Of a stretch of DNA of 64,000 bases, positions 1 through 8,857 are shown one piece after another. How positions within the stretch are numbered: the stretch's first letter is position 1; each line of letters opens with the position of its first letter. Below the pieces are notes generated by a model. That model was not told the DNA's origin. It ran no database searches and was given only the letters and a program-made list of their open reading frames with translations. The stretch comes from Clitoria ternatea (lineage: Eukaryota > Streptophyta > Magnoliopsida > Fabales > Fabaceae): positions 20,692,001 to 20,756,000 of the forward strand of contig CM075673.1 of the NCBI GenBank assembly GCA_037962975.1, read 5' to 3'. A program made the translations under genes and the position numbers.

Positions 1-72
1 TGGTCATGAACGATGATCTGATGCTAAGGAAGATTGCCACTGCACTAATGTAGACCACACTGAAGAAATGGG
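1..72 (+). other. Left flank: piece of Athila-like host element
   Basis: This is the left side of the site where Sirevirus 1 landed. It ends in the target sequence ATGGG. Reading from about position 17, an open frame runs to the insertion point and resumes in frame at 9964, ending with TGA at 10114-10116, so the insertion interrupted a coding tail. Assignment to an Athila-like element rests on the downstream segments that end in a purine tract and LTR near 20466. Confidence 0.5.
68..72. repeat. Target-site duplication ATGGG (left)
   Basis: ATGGG at 68-72 is repeated exactly at 9964-9968, directly outside the TG...CA ends of the element between them. This fixes both element borders to the base. 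Confidence 0.95.
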
Positions 73-420
73 TGTTGTTCAAGTGGCCTCAATACTCAAG
101 AGGGGGGGTGAATTGAGTTATAAAACTTTTGCTTGGAATGCCTTTGAAATTGATTTCTATAACCAAGTTTATGAGATTGTGCAAGTGAAAGCAAGTGACA
201 AAGATATGCAATGCACTACAAGAGGTAAGTATTGTTGAAGCAATTTAGCAAACACTTGGTGTGCAATATCTAAAATAAAGCAAATTAAGCAAGTTCAAGA
301 GTGTTCTTGTTAACCAAACAATACCAATCAGCAAATATGCAATATATGGAAGTAAAAGAGTAAGGAAGAGAAGCTTGCAAACCGATGTAACGAGTTCCAC
401 CCAATCCGGTGTACGTCTCG

Positions 421-443
421 CCTCTAAGCAACCCACTTAGAGG
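421..443 (-). other. Conserved leader hairpin (Sirevirus 1, 3' LTR)
   Basis: Perfect inverted repeat: arms CCTCTAAG and CTTAGAGG (8 bp) around a 7-nt loop that reads TGGGTTG in the sense direction. The same 23 bases occur at 8835-8857, 12094-12116 and 19294-19316. It lies downstream of the TATA box, so it should be in the RNA leader. Confidence 0.75.
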
Positions 444-890
444 ATTTTCCACTATTGTAGACTAGAGATACAACTTTGAGCAATTGCGGCTTCCTAGTGT
501 CCCACACTCAAGAACCCAATCCTCACAAGTATAAGGGCAACCCACCCAATCTCTCAATCTCACAATATCCCAAAGGTTGAGTCCACAACCTTTGTAACCA
601 CTCAACCTAGAGTGAACAACTTGTGTGTTTGGTGTTTGTTTACAATCAATACACTCTCTTAATAGAGCAAATATACAAATGAAAAGCTCTCCCAAATTCT
701 AACTCTCAACAAGAGAGAATATGCAAATTTAAGCTCACAATCTAACAACTCTTAGATGTATGCAAATTTAGAAACTAGAGTTGCAGAATATACAAGAGAA
801 AAATGAATTAGAAAGACTCTTAGAGGAAGAATATTTTTGCCTTGTTTTGTGCCTTTCTCTCTTATCTTGTTCTTGCTTGAATTGATACTT

Positions 891-898
891 CATTTATA
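891..898 (-). promoter_or_regulatory. TATA box of Sirevirus 1 LTR (3' copy)
   Basis: Reads TATAAATG on the minus strand. It sits between the palindrome array (upstream in element orientation) and the conserved leader (downstream). The copy in the 5' LTR is at 9305-9312. Confidence 0.75.
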
Positions 899-1006
899 GC
901 CATTCTTGAGCTTCTAGCCGTTGCAAGTCATGTCTCTGCGTATAGTGGGATTTGAGTGTATGTTTTCCACTTAAGTCTGTCTGTTTAGTGGTGTTTCCCA
1001 CTATGT

Positions 1007-1322
1007 GAATCGATTCATAGATCCTTGAATCGATTCAGAGTATTCTGTTTTATGCATTTTGGAGTTTCAGAGTCGAATGAATCGATTCGAGCCTTGTTTG
1101 AATCGATTCAGAGCATTCTGTTTTGGGTTCCTGGTCTGTCAGCATCGTGTGAATCGATTCAGGGTCCTTGTGAATCGATTCAGGACATACTGTTTGCAAT
1201 TTTAATGACTTCCAGGGCTGTGAATCGATTCAGGGTCATGGTGAATCGATTCAACCCATTCTGTTTCTCATTTTTATGACTTCCAGGGCTGTGAATCGAT
1301 TCACTCGTGCTTGAATCGATTC
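1007..1322 (-). promoter_or_regulatory. Array of ten GAATCGATTC palindromes, 3' LTR
   Basis: Exact copies start at 1007, 1027, 1079, 1100, 1151, 1172, 1222, 1243, 1293 and 1313. They form five pairs with 20-21 bp between pair members and 71-72 bp between pairs. In element orientation the array lies about 110-430 bp upstream of the TATA box, where enhancer sites would be expected. Confidence 0.9.
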
Positions 1323-1549
1323 AGGCTCTTCATTTTGACATTTTCTCATGCCTGTTGGTCATCCATTTGAATCTAATGATGCATGGTTGCTTTCCTTTTG
1401 TTTGATTCATTGATTTCTTCATCTCTTGAACCTTTGTGAGACCATTTTCTTCTTTCATATGAAATCACTAATTGTTTTTGATTCTTTGAAGACTTCCCAT
1501 TGCTTGTTTCCATTGTCATTATCAAAACCTGTTATCACATGCAAATACA

Positions 1550-1563
1550 TTCTCCCCCTTTTT
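1550..1563 (-). other. Primary polypurine tract, Sirevirus 1
   Basis: On the minus strand this reads AAAAAGGGGGAGAA and abuts the 3' LTR. It is the expected plus-strand DNA primer for replication. The same tract precedes the 3' LTR of Sirevirus 2 at 18141-18154. Confidence 0.9.
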
Positions 1564-1662
1564 GATGATGACAACCAATGGTCATCTCTTGGGGTGTTTA
1601 TTAGCCAATGAAAACTAATGTCTCTGTTTGTTTTAAGCAATTATTTCTTTTAAGAAAGTAGG

Positions 1663-1830
1663 TCTCCCCCTTTGTTTTTCAATAAAACCATCAAATGATC
1701 TCAAGCGTTGAAATAATGTCACACCTGTATCACATTCATATATATGTATCATATTCGCATATATCGTAAATATATCATATCGCACATGTATCGCACGTGT
1801 AGCTCTCTATCTCTCCATCTCTCCCCCTTT
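1663..1830 (-). other. Additional polypurine tracts (multi-PPT), Sirevirus 1
   Basis: On the minus strand AAAGGGGGAGA-type tracts occur at 1663-1673 and 1820-1830, upstream of the primary tract at 1550-1563. Repeated polypurine tracts before the 3' LTR are a known Sirevirus trait. The stretch from 1564 to 2065 has no convincing gene apart from these. Confidence 0.75.
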
Positions 1831-2065
1831 GTCATTATCAAAAACAAAAGTTAGAGGTACGCAGTAAATCGAGTAGTGATCACAGGCAAATGCAATTGAG
1901 ATAAACCAAAAATAATTAACTAAACGAGGTAATTGTTCAACCGTCATAGTAAAGTAAGAAACTAAGAGGAGATAGTTGTGCAAATAATTGACCAAAACAG
2001 AAACCAAAATAAACAACCAAGTCTGAATGTGAAAAATAAAGGTAATAAAGAAGAGTAAAGATCAG

Positions 2066-3127
2066 TCATGGATGTGGGAAGTGAATGCTGGATATCTGGG
2101 TGGCAAGCTCCGTGTATCGCTCTTCCATGTTGGCTTCAATCCTGTCCAGTCGAGTGTGGATGTTTGCTTCCATGGAGTTGAGGCGCTGGTCCAGGTGAGC
2201 AGTGAGTCTTGTGAAAAGATCATCAGTAGCAGTGGGTGGAGGAGGAGGAGGAGGAGGAGGAGCGTCATCTTCAACTTCATGTCGGGGACGCCTAAGAAAT
2301 TGCCACCTGCCTTGGTATTCCACAATATTCATCTTAGAGAGATGAGATTTGCCAATAGGTGCCTTGGGACCGACCACTTCCTTGATCTCATTTTTCAAGT
2401 CCACTTTAAAATGGTGGAGCAATTTGGTAATGAGTATGGCATATGGAAGATGGGCGAGGTTTTGGGCTTCAACCATGTGATGCCTAACCAAGTCAATCCA
2501 ATTTATGTCTTTCTCATTGACAATTGCCCAGAGCAGCAAGATTTGGGCCTCATTTAGCCTTGCATAATTTCCACCGGAGGGGAGGAGAATTTTGACAAGG
2601 ACAAAGTGCAAGAGGCGGTGATGGAGACTTAAGGTGCCAACCGTGCTCGAGGGACCTGCAAGATTAAAGAAAGCTCTTGCCTCCAACGGATTATAATTCC
2701 ATGCAAGAGGAGGTTCTTTGCCATGGAAGGAAGCGTTGCTAAGAGGGAGTAAGCCAACTTGATTCATTACCTCATTATCAAGAATGATAGTCTTACCTTT
2801 CACTCGGGCAATATAGCGAGCATCTTGAAGACGTAAAGTGGAGTAGAATACACGAATGAGTTCGGGGTAGATTGCTACTTCCTCAAGAGCCATGAAGCCA
2901 ACTAGCTCTTGTTGATGTAAGGTGGTGAGTAGAGGAAGTCCAGATGCTTCAAAGAATGGGAGATCAAGCCAATGGGGAGAAATGAGATGTTTCTCAGAGA
3001 ATGAAGATTGGTACCTATCAAGATCCTTTTGGGTAGTGAATAATCTAGATAAATCAGAGTGTTGAGGCATGGAGGCTGCAGCGGTGTTTGCACGTTGTTT
3101 CTTGCGAGGTTGAGAGGAGGAAGCCAT
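2066..3127 (-). CDS. Extra ORF (ORF3) downstream of pol, putative plant transposon protein domain
   Basis: Intact 353-residue ORF in the same direction as gag-pol, between RNase H and the 3' LTR. Start ATG at 3127 is in good plant context (ATGGC) after a pyrimidine-rich leader. Residues about 60-270 resemble the domain annotated as putative plant transposon protein, which I recognise from motifs such as VKGKTIILDNEVMNQ and the LLLLWAIV region. A run of nine prolines follows near residue 290, encoded by a GGA-type microsatellite, then a C-terminal heptad-like stretch of about 50 residues likely to form a coiled coil. I see no signal peptide or membrane segment, so it does not look like the membrane env-like protein of some Sireviruses. 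Sirevirus 2 lacks it. The role is unknown; capture from another element is possible. Confidence 0.7.
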   Translation of the reverse strand: MASSSQPRKKQRANTAAASMPQHSDLSRLFTTQKDLDRYQSSFSEKHLISPHWLDLPFFEASGLPLLTTLHQQELVGFMALEEVAIYPELIRVFYSTLRLQDARYIARVKGKTIILDNEVMNQVGLLPLSNASFHGKEPPLAWNYNPLEARAFFNLAGPSSTVGTLSLHHRLLHFVLVKILLPSGGNYARLNEAQILLLWAIVNEKDINWIDLVRHHMVEAQNLAHLPYAILITKLLHHFKVDLKNEIKEVVGPKAPIGKSHLSKMNIVEYQGRWQFLRRPRHEVEDDAPPPPPPPPPTATDDLFTRLTAHLDQRLNSMEANIHTRLDRIEANMEERYTELATQISSIHFPHP

Positions 3128-3277
3128 GGAAGATGAAGGATTTGAGTGGAAGGTTTGGAGAAGAAGTTGAAGAGATTAGAAGTTGAGGATTTTGAGAAGA
3201 GAGAGTGGGAGATAGTGGAAGAGTTAAATGAGGGAGTGTGTGAATTAATCAGCGTGAATATGCAGTAACTGACGCGT

Positions 3278-3523
3278 GAATCGATTCGAGGAATGCTGTG
3301 AATCGATTCGAACGTTACTGATTTGAGAAAAATGAAAGGATCAGACACGTGAATCGATTCGAGTATGCTGTGAATCGATTCGAACCTCTCTGTTTGAGGG
3401 AATATGGACCATTAGGTGTTTGAATCGATTCAAGGGGAGTGTGAATCGATTCGAACGATACTGTTTTGAGGATTTTTGAACCAACAGGTCTGTGAATCGA
3501 TTCGAGGGGTGCTGAATCGATTC
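3278..3523 (-). promoter_or_regulatory. Internal GAATCGATTC paired-palindrome array upstream of ORF3
   Basis: Eight exact copies start at 3278, 3300, 3351, 3372, 3422, 3443, 3494 and 3514. They make four pairs (spacing 20-22 bp) repeating every 71-73 bp, as in the LTR. The array ends about 150 bp upstream of the ORF3 ATG with a CT-rich leader between. It may act as an internal promoter or enhancer; I see no clear TATA box next to it. Confidence 0.8.
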
Positions 3524-3683
3524 GAAGGGCTGTTTCACTCAAAATTCATTTCTTTCCATTCCAATATATTCAAGGCATGAGGAATTCCATATAGGATCAT
3601 TAAATCTCCATTTCCATGGGGTTCTTTTGCATTAATCACTAGTAAAGGTGTCATACAATCAATACACAAGATGAAGTGATCAC

Positions 3684-5333
3684 TTAAATACAATTTGTCA
3701 TATCAAGAATACCCAATTCTCTTCTAATGTAAATAAATTGCTCTCTAGCCAAGGGTTTTGTGAAAATATCTGCTAGTTGCCTAGAGGTTTCAACATGTTC
3801 AAGCACACAATCCCCTTTTAACACATGATCTCTAATAAAGTGATGCCTAATCTCAATGTGTTTGGTCCTAGAGTGCATTACTGGATTTTTCGAGATATTA
3901 ATGGCACTAGTGTTATCACATTTAATGGGGACTTTGTTCAAGGAAATACCAAAATCAAGAAGTTGTTGTCTCATCCAAAGAATTTGAGCACAACAACTAC
4001 CAGCTGCTACATATTCTGCCTCAGCTGTTGACAATGCAACACTTGCTTGTTTCTTGCTATGCCAAGAAACAAGGGAACTACCAAGCAAATGGCATGTACC
4101 ACTAGTGCTTTTTCTATCAAGCTTACACCCCGCAAAGTCGGAATCAGAATATCCTAAAAGATTACATTCAACGCCTTTGGGATACCATAAACCAACATTT
4201 TGAGTACCCACAAGATATTTCAAAATTCTTTTTACGGCAGTCAAATGTGATTCTTTAGGACATGCTTGATATCTAGCACACATGCATACCGCAAACATAA
4301 TATCAGGTCTACTCGTAGTTAAATACAGTAAGGATCCAATCATACCTCGATATTTGGTGATTTCAATGTCCTTACCCTTTTCATCTTTGTCTAGATAGCA
4401 GGATGTGCTCATAGGTGTAGCTATCTCGTTTGCCTTGTCCATTCCAAACCTTTTAAGTAGTTCCTTGCAGTATTTGGTTTGGCTAATGAACGTTCCATCA
4501 ATGGCTTGTTTTATTTGTAGTCCGAGGAAGAAGGTGAGTTCTCCCATCAAGGACATTTCAAACTCTTTCTGCATAATCTTGGCAAATTCTTGACAAAGAT
4601 TTTCATTAGTAGCACCAAATATTATGTCATCTACATAAATTTGTACCAAGAGGATGTCATTGTGTTTGCGTTTTATAAACAATGTAGTATCAACCTTTCC
4701 TCTTTCAAAGTTGTGTTCTAAAAGGAATTTGCTTAATCTTTCATACCAAGCTCTTGGAGCTTGCTTCAAACCATATAAGGCTTTTCTCAATTTGAAGACA
4801 TGATTTGGAAATATATGATTTTCAAAACCGGGAGGTTGATCTACATAGACTTCTTCTTGAATGTAGCCGTTTAAGAACGCACTTTTGACATCCATTTGAT
4901 ACAGTTTGAAATCCATACAACATGCAAAAGCTAGCAATAATCTAATGGCTTCTAACCTAGCTACGGGAGCATATGTTTCTTCATAGTCTATTCCTTCTTC
5001 TTGGTTGTATCCCTTTGCAACTAGTCTAACTTTGTTCCTAGTTATTATACCGTTTTCATCTAACTTATTTCTAAAAACCCATTTGGTGCCTATTATTAGA
5101 TGATCATTGGGTCTTGGCACAAGTTCCCAAACTTCATTTCTTTCAAATTGGTTTAACTCTTCTTGCATGGCCAACATCCAATGTTCATCAATAATGGCTT
5201 CATCAATATTTTTGGGTTCTATTTGGGATACAAAAGCCAAGTGATTGCATACATTTCTAATGGCGTTTCGAGTACTTACCCCTTTGGTTATTTCTCCAAT
5301 GATCTTGTCCAAGGGATGATCCTTCAAAGTTAC
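3684..5333 (-). CDS. Sirevirus 1 pol, 3' part: reverse transcriptase and RNase H
   Basis: Same frame as the PR-INT ORF, separated from it by one TAG (5334-5336). Counting from 5327, the RT has Asp146 in MDVKSAFLNG and YVDD at 231-234. RNase H follows with YSDSDFAGC near 393-401 and STAEAEY near 433-439. The C-terminal HIEIRHHFIRDHV motif and the tail with ADIFTKPL are typical of Copia. Length and motifs look intact to TAA at 3684-3686. No ATG lies near its start, so translation would need readthrough of the TAG or another recoding step. Confidence 0.93.
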   Translation of the reverse strand, partial: VTLKDHPLDKIIGEITKGVSTRNAIRNVCNHLAFVSQIEPKNIDEAIIDEHWMLAMQEELNQFERNEVWELVPRPNDHLIIGTKWVFRNKLDENGIITRNKVRLVAKGYNQEEGIDYEETYAPVARLEAIRLLLAFACCMDFKLYQMDVKSAFLNGYIQEEVYVDQPPGFENHIFPNHVFKLRKALYGLKQAPRAWYERLSKFLLEHNFERGKVDTTLFIKRKHNDILLVQIYVDDIIFGATNENLCQEFAKIMQKEFEMSLMGELTFFLGLQIKQAIDGTFISQTKYCKELLKRFGMDKANEIATPMSTSCYLDKDEKGKDIEITKYRGMIGSLLYLTTSRPDIMFAVCMCARYQACPKESHLTAVKRILKYLVGTQNVGLWYPKGVECNLLGYSDSDFAGCKLDRKSTSGTCHLLGSSLVSWHSKKQASVALSTAEAEYVAAGSCCAQILWMRQQLLDFGISLNKVPIKCDNTSAINISKNPVMHSRTKHIEIRHHFIRDHVLKGDCVLEHVETSRQLADIFTKPLAREQFIYIRRELGILDMTNCI

Positions 5334-6746
5334 CTAATCTTGTTGTCTCTCAATTTGTGTTGCACCTCCATCATTGTTGACTTCTTCTTCTTTGTCTTGT
5401 AAGTTCATTTCTTGAAAGGTACCTACAAGATCATCAACATCTTCCTTTCTCGGAGGGTTATGGCTATTTTCATCAAATTTGACATGAATAGATTCCTCAA
5501 TGGTATTTGTTTGTTTGTTGAAAATTCTATAACATTTACTTGATTGAGAATATCCTAGGAAGATTGCCTCATCAGATTTTGCATCAAACTTCCCTAGATT
5601 ATCCTTTCCATTGTTGAGCACAAAACATTTACATCCAAAGATATGAAAGTATGCAATGTTGGGTTTTCTACCTTTGTAAAGCTCATAGGGGGTTTTCTTT
5701 AAAATAGGCCTTATCAAACATCTATTCATAACATAACATGCGGTGTTTACCGCATCGGCCCAAAAATGTTTCGCAATATTGTTTTCATTTAGCATGGTTC
5801 TAGCGAGCTCCACTAAAGATCTATTCTTTCTTTCAACTACTCCATTTTGTTGTGGAGTTCTAGGAGCTGAAAAGTTGTGATTAATACCATGTTTTTCGCA
5901 AAACTTTTCAAAAGATTGATTTTCAAATTCTCCCCCATGATCGGTTCTAATGGATGCAATTTTTGAGTTTTGCTCATTTTGGATAATTTTTGCAAGTTTC
6001 TTGAATGCATGATAAGCTTCATTTTTATGAGCAAGAAACAGTGTCCATGTATATCTTGAATAGTCATCTACTATTACTAGACCATAGTAATTACCTCCAA
6101 AGCTTTTGATTTTGGATGGTCCAAATAAATCCATGTGCAAAAGTTGTAAAGGCCTTTGAGTAGAAACAATATTTTTGGATTGAAAAGATGCCTTTACTTG
6201 TTTTCCCTTTTGACATGCATCACAAAATCTATTTTCAAATTTAAGCTTTGGTAGACCAATTACTAAATCTTTAGAAACAAGTTTGTTCAAGTGGTCTATA
6301 TGTATATGAGCTATTCTTCTATGCCATAGCCATGTTTCATCCTCTTTTGAAATGAAGCATTGTTCATCATTTGTAGACAAACTATCCATATCAATCATGT
6401 AAATATTATCAATTCTTTGGCCTACAAACTTGATTTCCTTATTAGTCTTATGCTCAATTATGCAACAATTTGATTCAAATAAGACTCTATATCCTTTGTC
6501 ACATAATTGACTTATACTAAGTAAATTATGTTTGAGGCCTTCAACATACAATACATCACTTATGGAGGTGGAAGAGTTCTTACCAATATTTCCAATGCCT
6601 AGGATTCTTCCCTTAGTGTTGTCTCCATAGGTGACGCTTCCTTTTCGTTTGGGAGTGAATGATGTAAATTTGGTTATATCTCCCGTCATATGCTTCGAAC
6701 ACCCGCTATCCAAGTACCAATGGGTGTTGCTTGCCTTGAAGCATAC
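5334..6746 (-). CDS. Sirevirus 1 pol, 5' part: protease and integrase
   Basis: Aspartic protease motif LDSGCS lies near residues 14-19 of the open frame, followed by the integrase zinc site (His144, His149, Cys177, Cys180) and the DD35E core (Asp208, Asp271, Glu307 with NGVVERKN). These cut the polyprotein and insert the cDNA. The frame opens after a TAA just upstream and is +1 relative to gag. It has no good ATG at its start. It ends in TAG at the integrase C-terminus, directly before the RT region. Apart from those junctions it has no internal stops. Confidence 0.93.
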   Translation of the reverse strand, partial: VCFKASNTHWYLDSGCSKHMTGDITKFTSFTPKRKGSVTYGDNTKGRILGIGNIGKNSSTSISDVLYVEGLKHNLLSISQLCDKGYRVLFESNCCIIEHKTNKEIKFVGQRIDNIYMIDMDSLSTNDEQCFISKEDETWLWHRRIAHIHIDHLNKLVSKDLVIGLPKLKFENRFCDACQKGKQVKASFQSKNIVSTQRPLQLLHMDLFGPSKIKSFGGNYYGLVIVDDYSRYTWTLFLAHKNEAYHAFKKLAKIIQNEQNSKIASIRTDHGGEFENQSFEKFCEKHGINHNFSAPRTPQQNGVVERKNRSLVELARTMLNENNIAKHFWADAVNTACYVMNRCLIRPILKKTPYELYKGRKPNIAYFHIFGCKCFVLNNGKDNLGKFDAKSDEAIFLGYSQSSKCYRIFNKQTNTIEESIHVKFDENSHNPPRKEDVDDLVGTFQEMNLQDKEEEVNNDGGATQIERQQD

Positions 6747-6766
6747 CTGCAAAACAAAATCATTTT
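6740..6766 (-). other. gag/pol junction with frame change and acceptor-like sequence
   Basis: On the minus strand gag ends AAA TGA and pol continues in the +1 frame. Two routes fit: +1 slippage at AAA-TGA, which enters an open pol frame here, or splicing to TTTTGTTTTGCAG followed by GTATGC. Sirevirus 2 has TTGTTTTGTAG followed by GTATGT at the matching place (14272-14290). Confidence 0.55.
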
Positions 6767-8430
6767 AGAGAACTAGGTACCCATTTTATGTTGGGTCCTT
6801 TAAGGTTAGCTTGTGGGAACGTTCCTTTGGGAACCCACACCTTTCTTAAGACCTTTGGTCCTAGTTTCCTAACACTACACTTATATGCACTATGTCCTTT
6901 GGTGCCACAATGATTGCATTTCATAAAAGGTGAGGAGGACTTGCTTGGTGGTGCAAAGAAGTTTTTGTAGTGCTTCTCCATTTTATGATTACTATGTTCT
7001 TGGTCATATCCTAGACCGGTTTTACTAAACATGCATTTTTGTTGCCCAAGTAGGATATTCAAATTATCTCTTCCATTTGTGAATTTCTCTAGTGTCCTAT
7101 TTAGGTCTTCAACTTTGGTTTCTAACACTATGCACTTCTTTGCAAAATCACAAGGTTTATCCCTAGAGCATGTTTGAACTTTCTCTAGTTCTTCTTTTAA
7201 GCTCTCATTTTCTTTACATGCTTCCATGAGATGCAATTCAAGAGTATCACTAGTTTTCCTAGATGCTTTGAGTTTACTAGAGATTTTTGTAAACTTATCA
7301 TATAATTCCTCAAATGCATCTAACAGCTCATTTTTATCTAAGTCAAGAAGATTTACCTCATTTTCTTCTTCTTGATGATTTGCCATTAAGCAAAGATTGG
7401 CTTGCTCATCTTCCGAGTCGTCGGAGCTGCTCACATCGTTCTCATCCCAAGCAATATAGGCTCTTCTTCTTCTTTGTTTGTCCTTGCCCTTCTTTTTGAG
7501 GTTTGGACAATCGGCTTTGAAGTGTCCTTCCTTGCCACATTCAAAACAGCTTGGTGAAGATGAAGTTTCATTAGAGGTAGATTTCTTACCTTGGGGCTTA
7601 AAGTTCTTTTGGAACTTTTTGTTCTTCATGAATCTTCCAAATCTTTTTACGAACAGCCCAAATTCTTCTTCTTCATCTAAGTCACTGCATGATTCTTCCT
7701 CATGCATGGAGGTGGCTTTGAGGGCTAGCCCTTTCTTCTTGGTGGATTTCTCCTCTTCCTCGGCTAGCTTCAATGCTTTAAGTTCTTGCTCTTGTTCTTG
7801 CAATTTTCCAAAGAGTGTTGCAAGAGACATTTCATTGATGCTAGGAGATTGTTTTATTGCTGTGACAAGAGGTTGCCATTCCCTGCTGAGACTTTTCAAA
7901 ATTTTGTGCACAAGCTCTTTGTTAGTGTACACTTTGCCAAGAGTAATAAGATGGTTAATAATGAGTGTAAACCTTTTCTGCATATCAACAATAGATTCTC
8001 CTGAATTTATCCTAAAGCATTCATATTGGCTAGTAAGAGTACTAATCTTTGAGTCCTTTACATCATTAGTACCTTCATGGGTTACTTGAAGAGTATCCCA
8101 CATTTCTTTAGCGGTTTGGCATGTCATTATTCTAAAAAATTCGTCTTGTCCTAAAGCCATTGTAATGAGATTTTTGGCCTTGTAGCCATATTGGACTTTC
8201 TTTTCTTCCTCGCTAGTCCATTCATCTATGGGTTTTTCAACATTCTTGCTATCTATGGTATGCATTGGTATATAGGGACCATTTTCAATGGCATTCCATA
8301 TTCTCAAGTCAATTGATTGAATGAAGATTTTCATTCTCTCTTTCCAAAAGGCATACCCTTCCCCATTGAAAGCGGGAGGTCTATTTATCGCACCACCCTC
8401 GGGAAAAACATTTTGAGAACTTGAGGCCAT
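6760..8430 (-). CDS. Sirevirus 1 gag
   Basis: 556-residue capsid/nucleocapsid protein starting at ATG 8430 in the sequence MASSSQ. The N-terminal half carries the Copia-type gag domain (FWKERMKIFIQSID region, YECFR, MQKRFTLI). A CCHC knuckle, CFECGKEGHFKADC, lies near residues 293-306 and a second, CNHCGTKGHSAYKC, near 504-517, with an acidic and coiled-coil-prone region between. The protein would package the element RNA in cytoplasmic particles. The Sirevirus 2 gag has the same length and layout. Confidence 0.95.
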   Translation of the reverse strand: MASSSQNVFPEGGAINRPPAFNGEGYAFWKERMKIFIQSIDLRIWNAIENGPYIPMHTIDSKNVEKPIDEWTSEEEKKVQYGYKAKNLITMALGQDEFFRIMTCQTAKEMWDTLQVTHEGTNDVKDSKISTLTSQYECFRINSGESIVDMQKRFTLIINHLITLGKVYTNKELVHKILKSLSREWQPLVTAIKQSPSINEMSLATLFGKLQEQEQELKALKLAEEEEKSTKKKGLALKATSMHEEESCSDLDEEEEFGLFVKRFGRFMKNKKFQKNFKPQGKKSTSNETSSSPSCFECGKEGHFKADCPNLKKKGKDKQRRRRAYIAWDENDVSSSDDSEDEQANLCLMANHQEEENEVNLLDLDKNELLDAFEELYDKFTKISSKLKASRKTSDTLELHLMEACKENESLKEELEKVQTCSRDKPCDFAKKCIVLETKVEDLNRTLEKFTNGRDNLNILLGQQKCMFSKTGLGYDQEHSNHKMEKHYKNFFAPPSKSSSPFMKCNHCGTKGHSAYKCSVRKLGPKVLRKVWVPKGTFPQANLKGPNIKWVPSSLK

Positions 8431-8472
8431 TTAATCTCTTGAAGCTGTTAAGCTTGATCTACCAAGAGTCAA

Positions 8473-8484
8473 GCTCTGATACCA
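8473..8484 (-). other. Primer-binding site, initiator Met-tRNA type
   Basis: On the minus strand this reads TGGTATCAGAGC, complementary to the 3' end of plant initiator methionine tRNA, two bases inside the 5' LTR. It primes minus-strand DNA synthesis. Confidence 0.95.
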
Positions 8485-8834
8485 CTTGTTGTTCAAGTGG
8501 CCTCAATACTCAAGAGGGGGGGTGAATTGAGTTATAAAACTTTTGCTTGGAATGCCTTTGAAATTGATTTCTATAACCAAGTTTATGAGATTGTGCAAGT
8601 GAAAGCAAGTGACAAAGATATGCAATGCACTACAAGAGGTAAGTATTGTTGAAGCAATTTAGCAAACACTTGGTGTGCAATATCTAAAATAAAGCAAATT
8701 AAGCAAGTTCAAGAGTGTTCTTGTTAACCAAACAATACCAATCAGCAAATATGCAATATATGGAAGTAAAAGAGTAAGGAAGAGAAGCTTGCAAACCGAT
8801 GTAACGAGTTCCACCCAATCCGGTGTACGTCTCG

Positions 8835-8857
8835 CCTCTAAGCAACCCACTTAGAGG
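8835..8857 (-). other. Conserved leader hairpin (Sirevirus 1, 5' LTR)
   Basis: Same 8-bp stem and 7-nt loop as at 421-443. Here it would be near the 5' end of the genomic RNA, upstream of the primer-binding site. Confidence 0.75.

Larger units (their letters stand above)
73..1549 (-). repeat. Sirevirus 1 3' LTR
   Basis: This is a direct repeat of 8487-9963 with TG...CA ends. Read on the minus strand it starts next to a polypurine tract, then carries a promoter zone with ten palindromes (1007-1322), a TATA box (891-898), a conserved leader with a hairpin (421-443), and a G-rich end near 110. Confidence 0.95.

Noticed and set aside
1025..1279. 84-residue ORF rich in NRF and ESI repeats (also at 9439-9693)
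   Set aside because: It is produced by translating the GAATCGATTC palindromes in the LTR promoter; there is no other support.
1007..1322. CRISPR-like array of short repeats
   Set aside because: Repeats are 10-bp palindromes in a plant LTR, spacers are not unique, and the array is present in both LTRs.
2902..3348. 148-residue minus-strand ORF overlapping the start of ORF3
   Set aside because: Different frame from ORF3, no recognisable domain, and partly made of palindrome sequence.
7478..8089. 203-residue ORF antisense to gag
   Set aside because: It is a shadow of the Sirevirus 1 gag; the gag frame has domains and a sister copy.
8473..8484. tRNA gene near the Met-tRNA-like sequences
   Set aside because: Only the 12-base complement of the tRNA 3' end is present, as expected for a primer-binding site.
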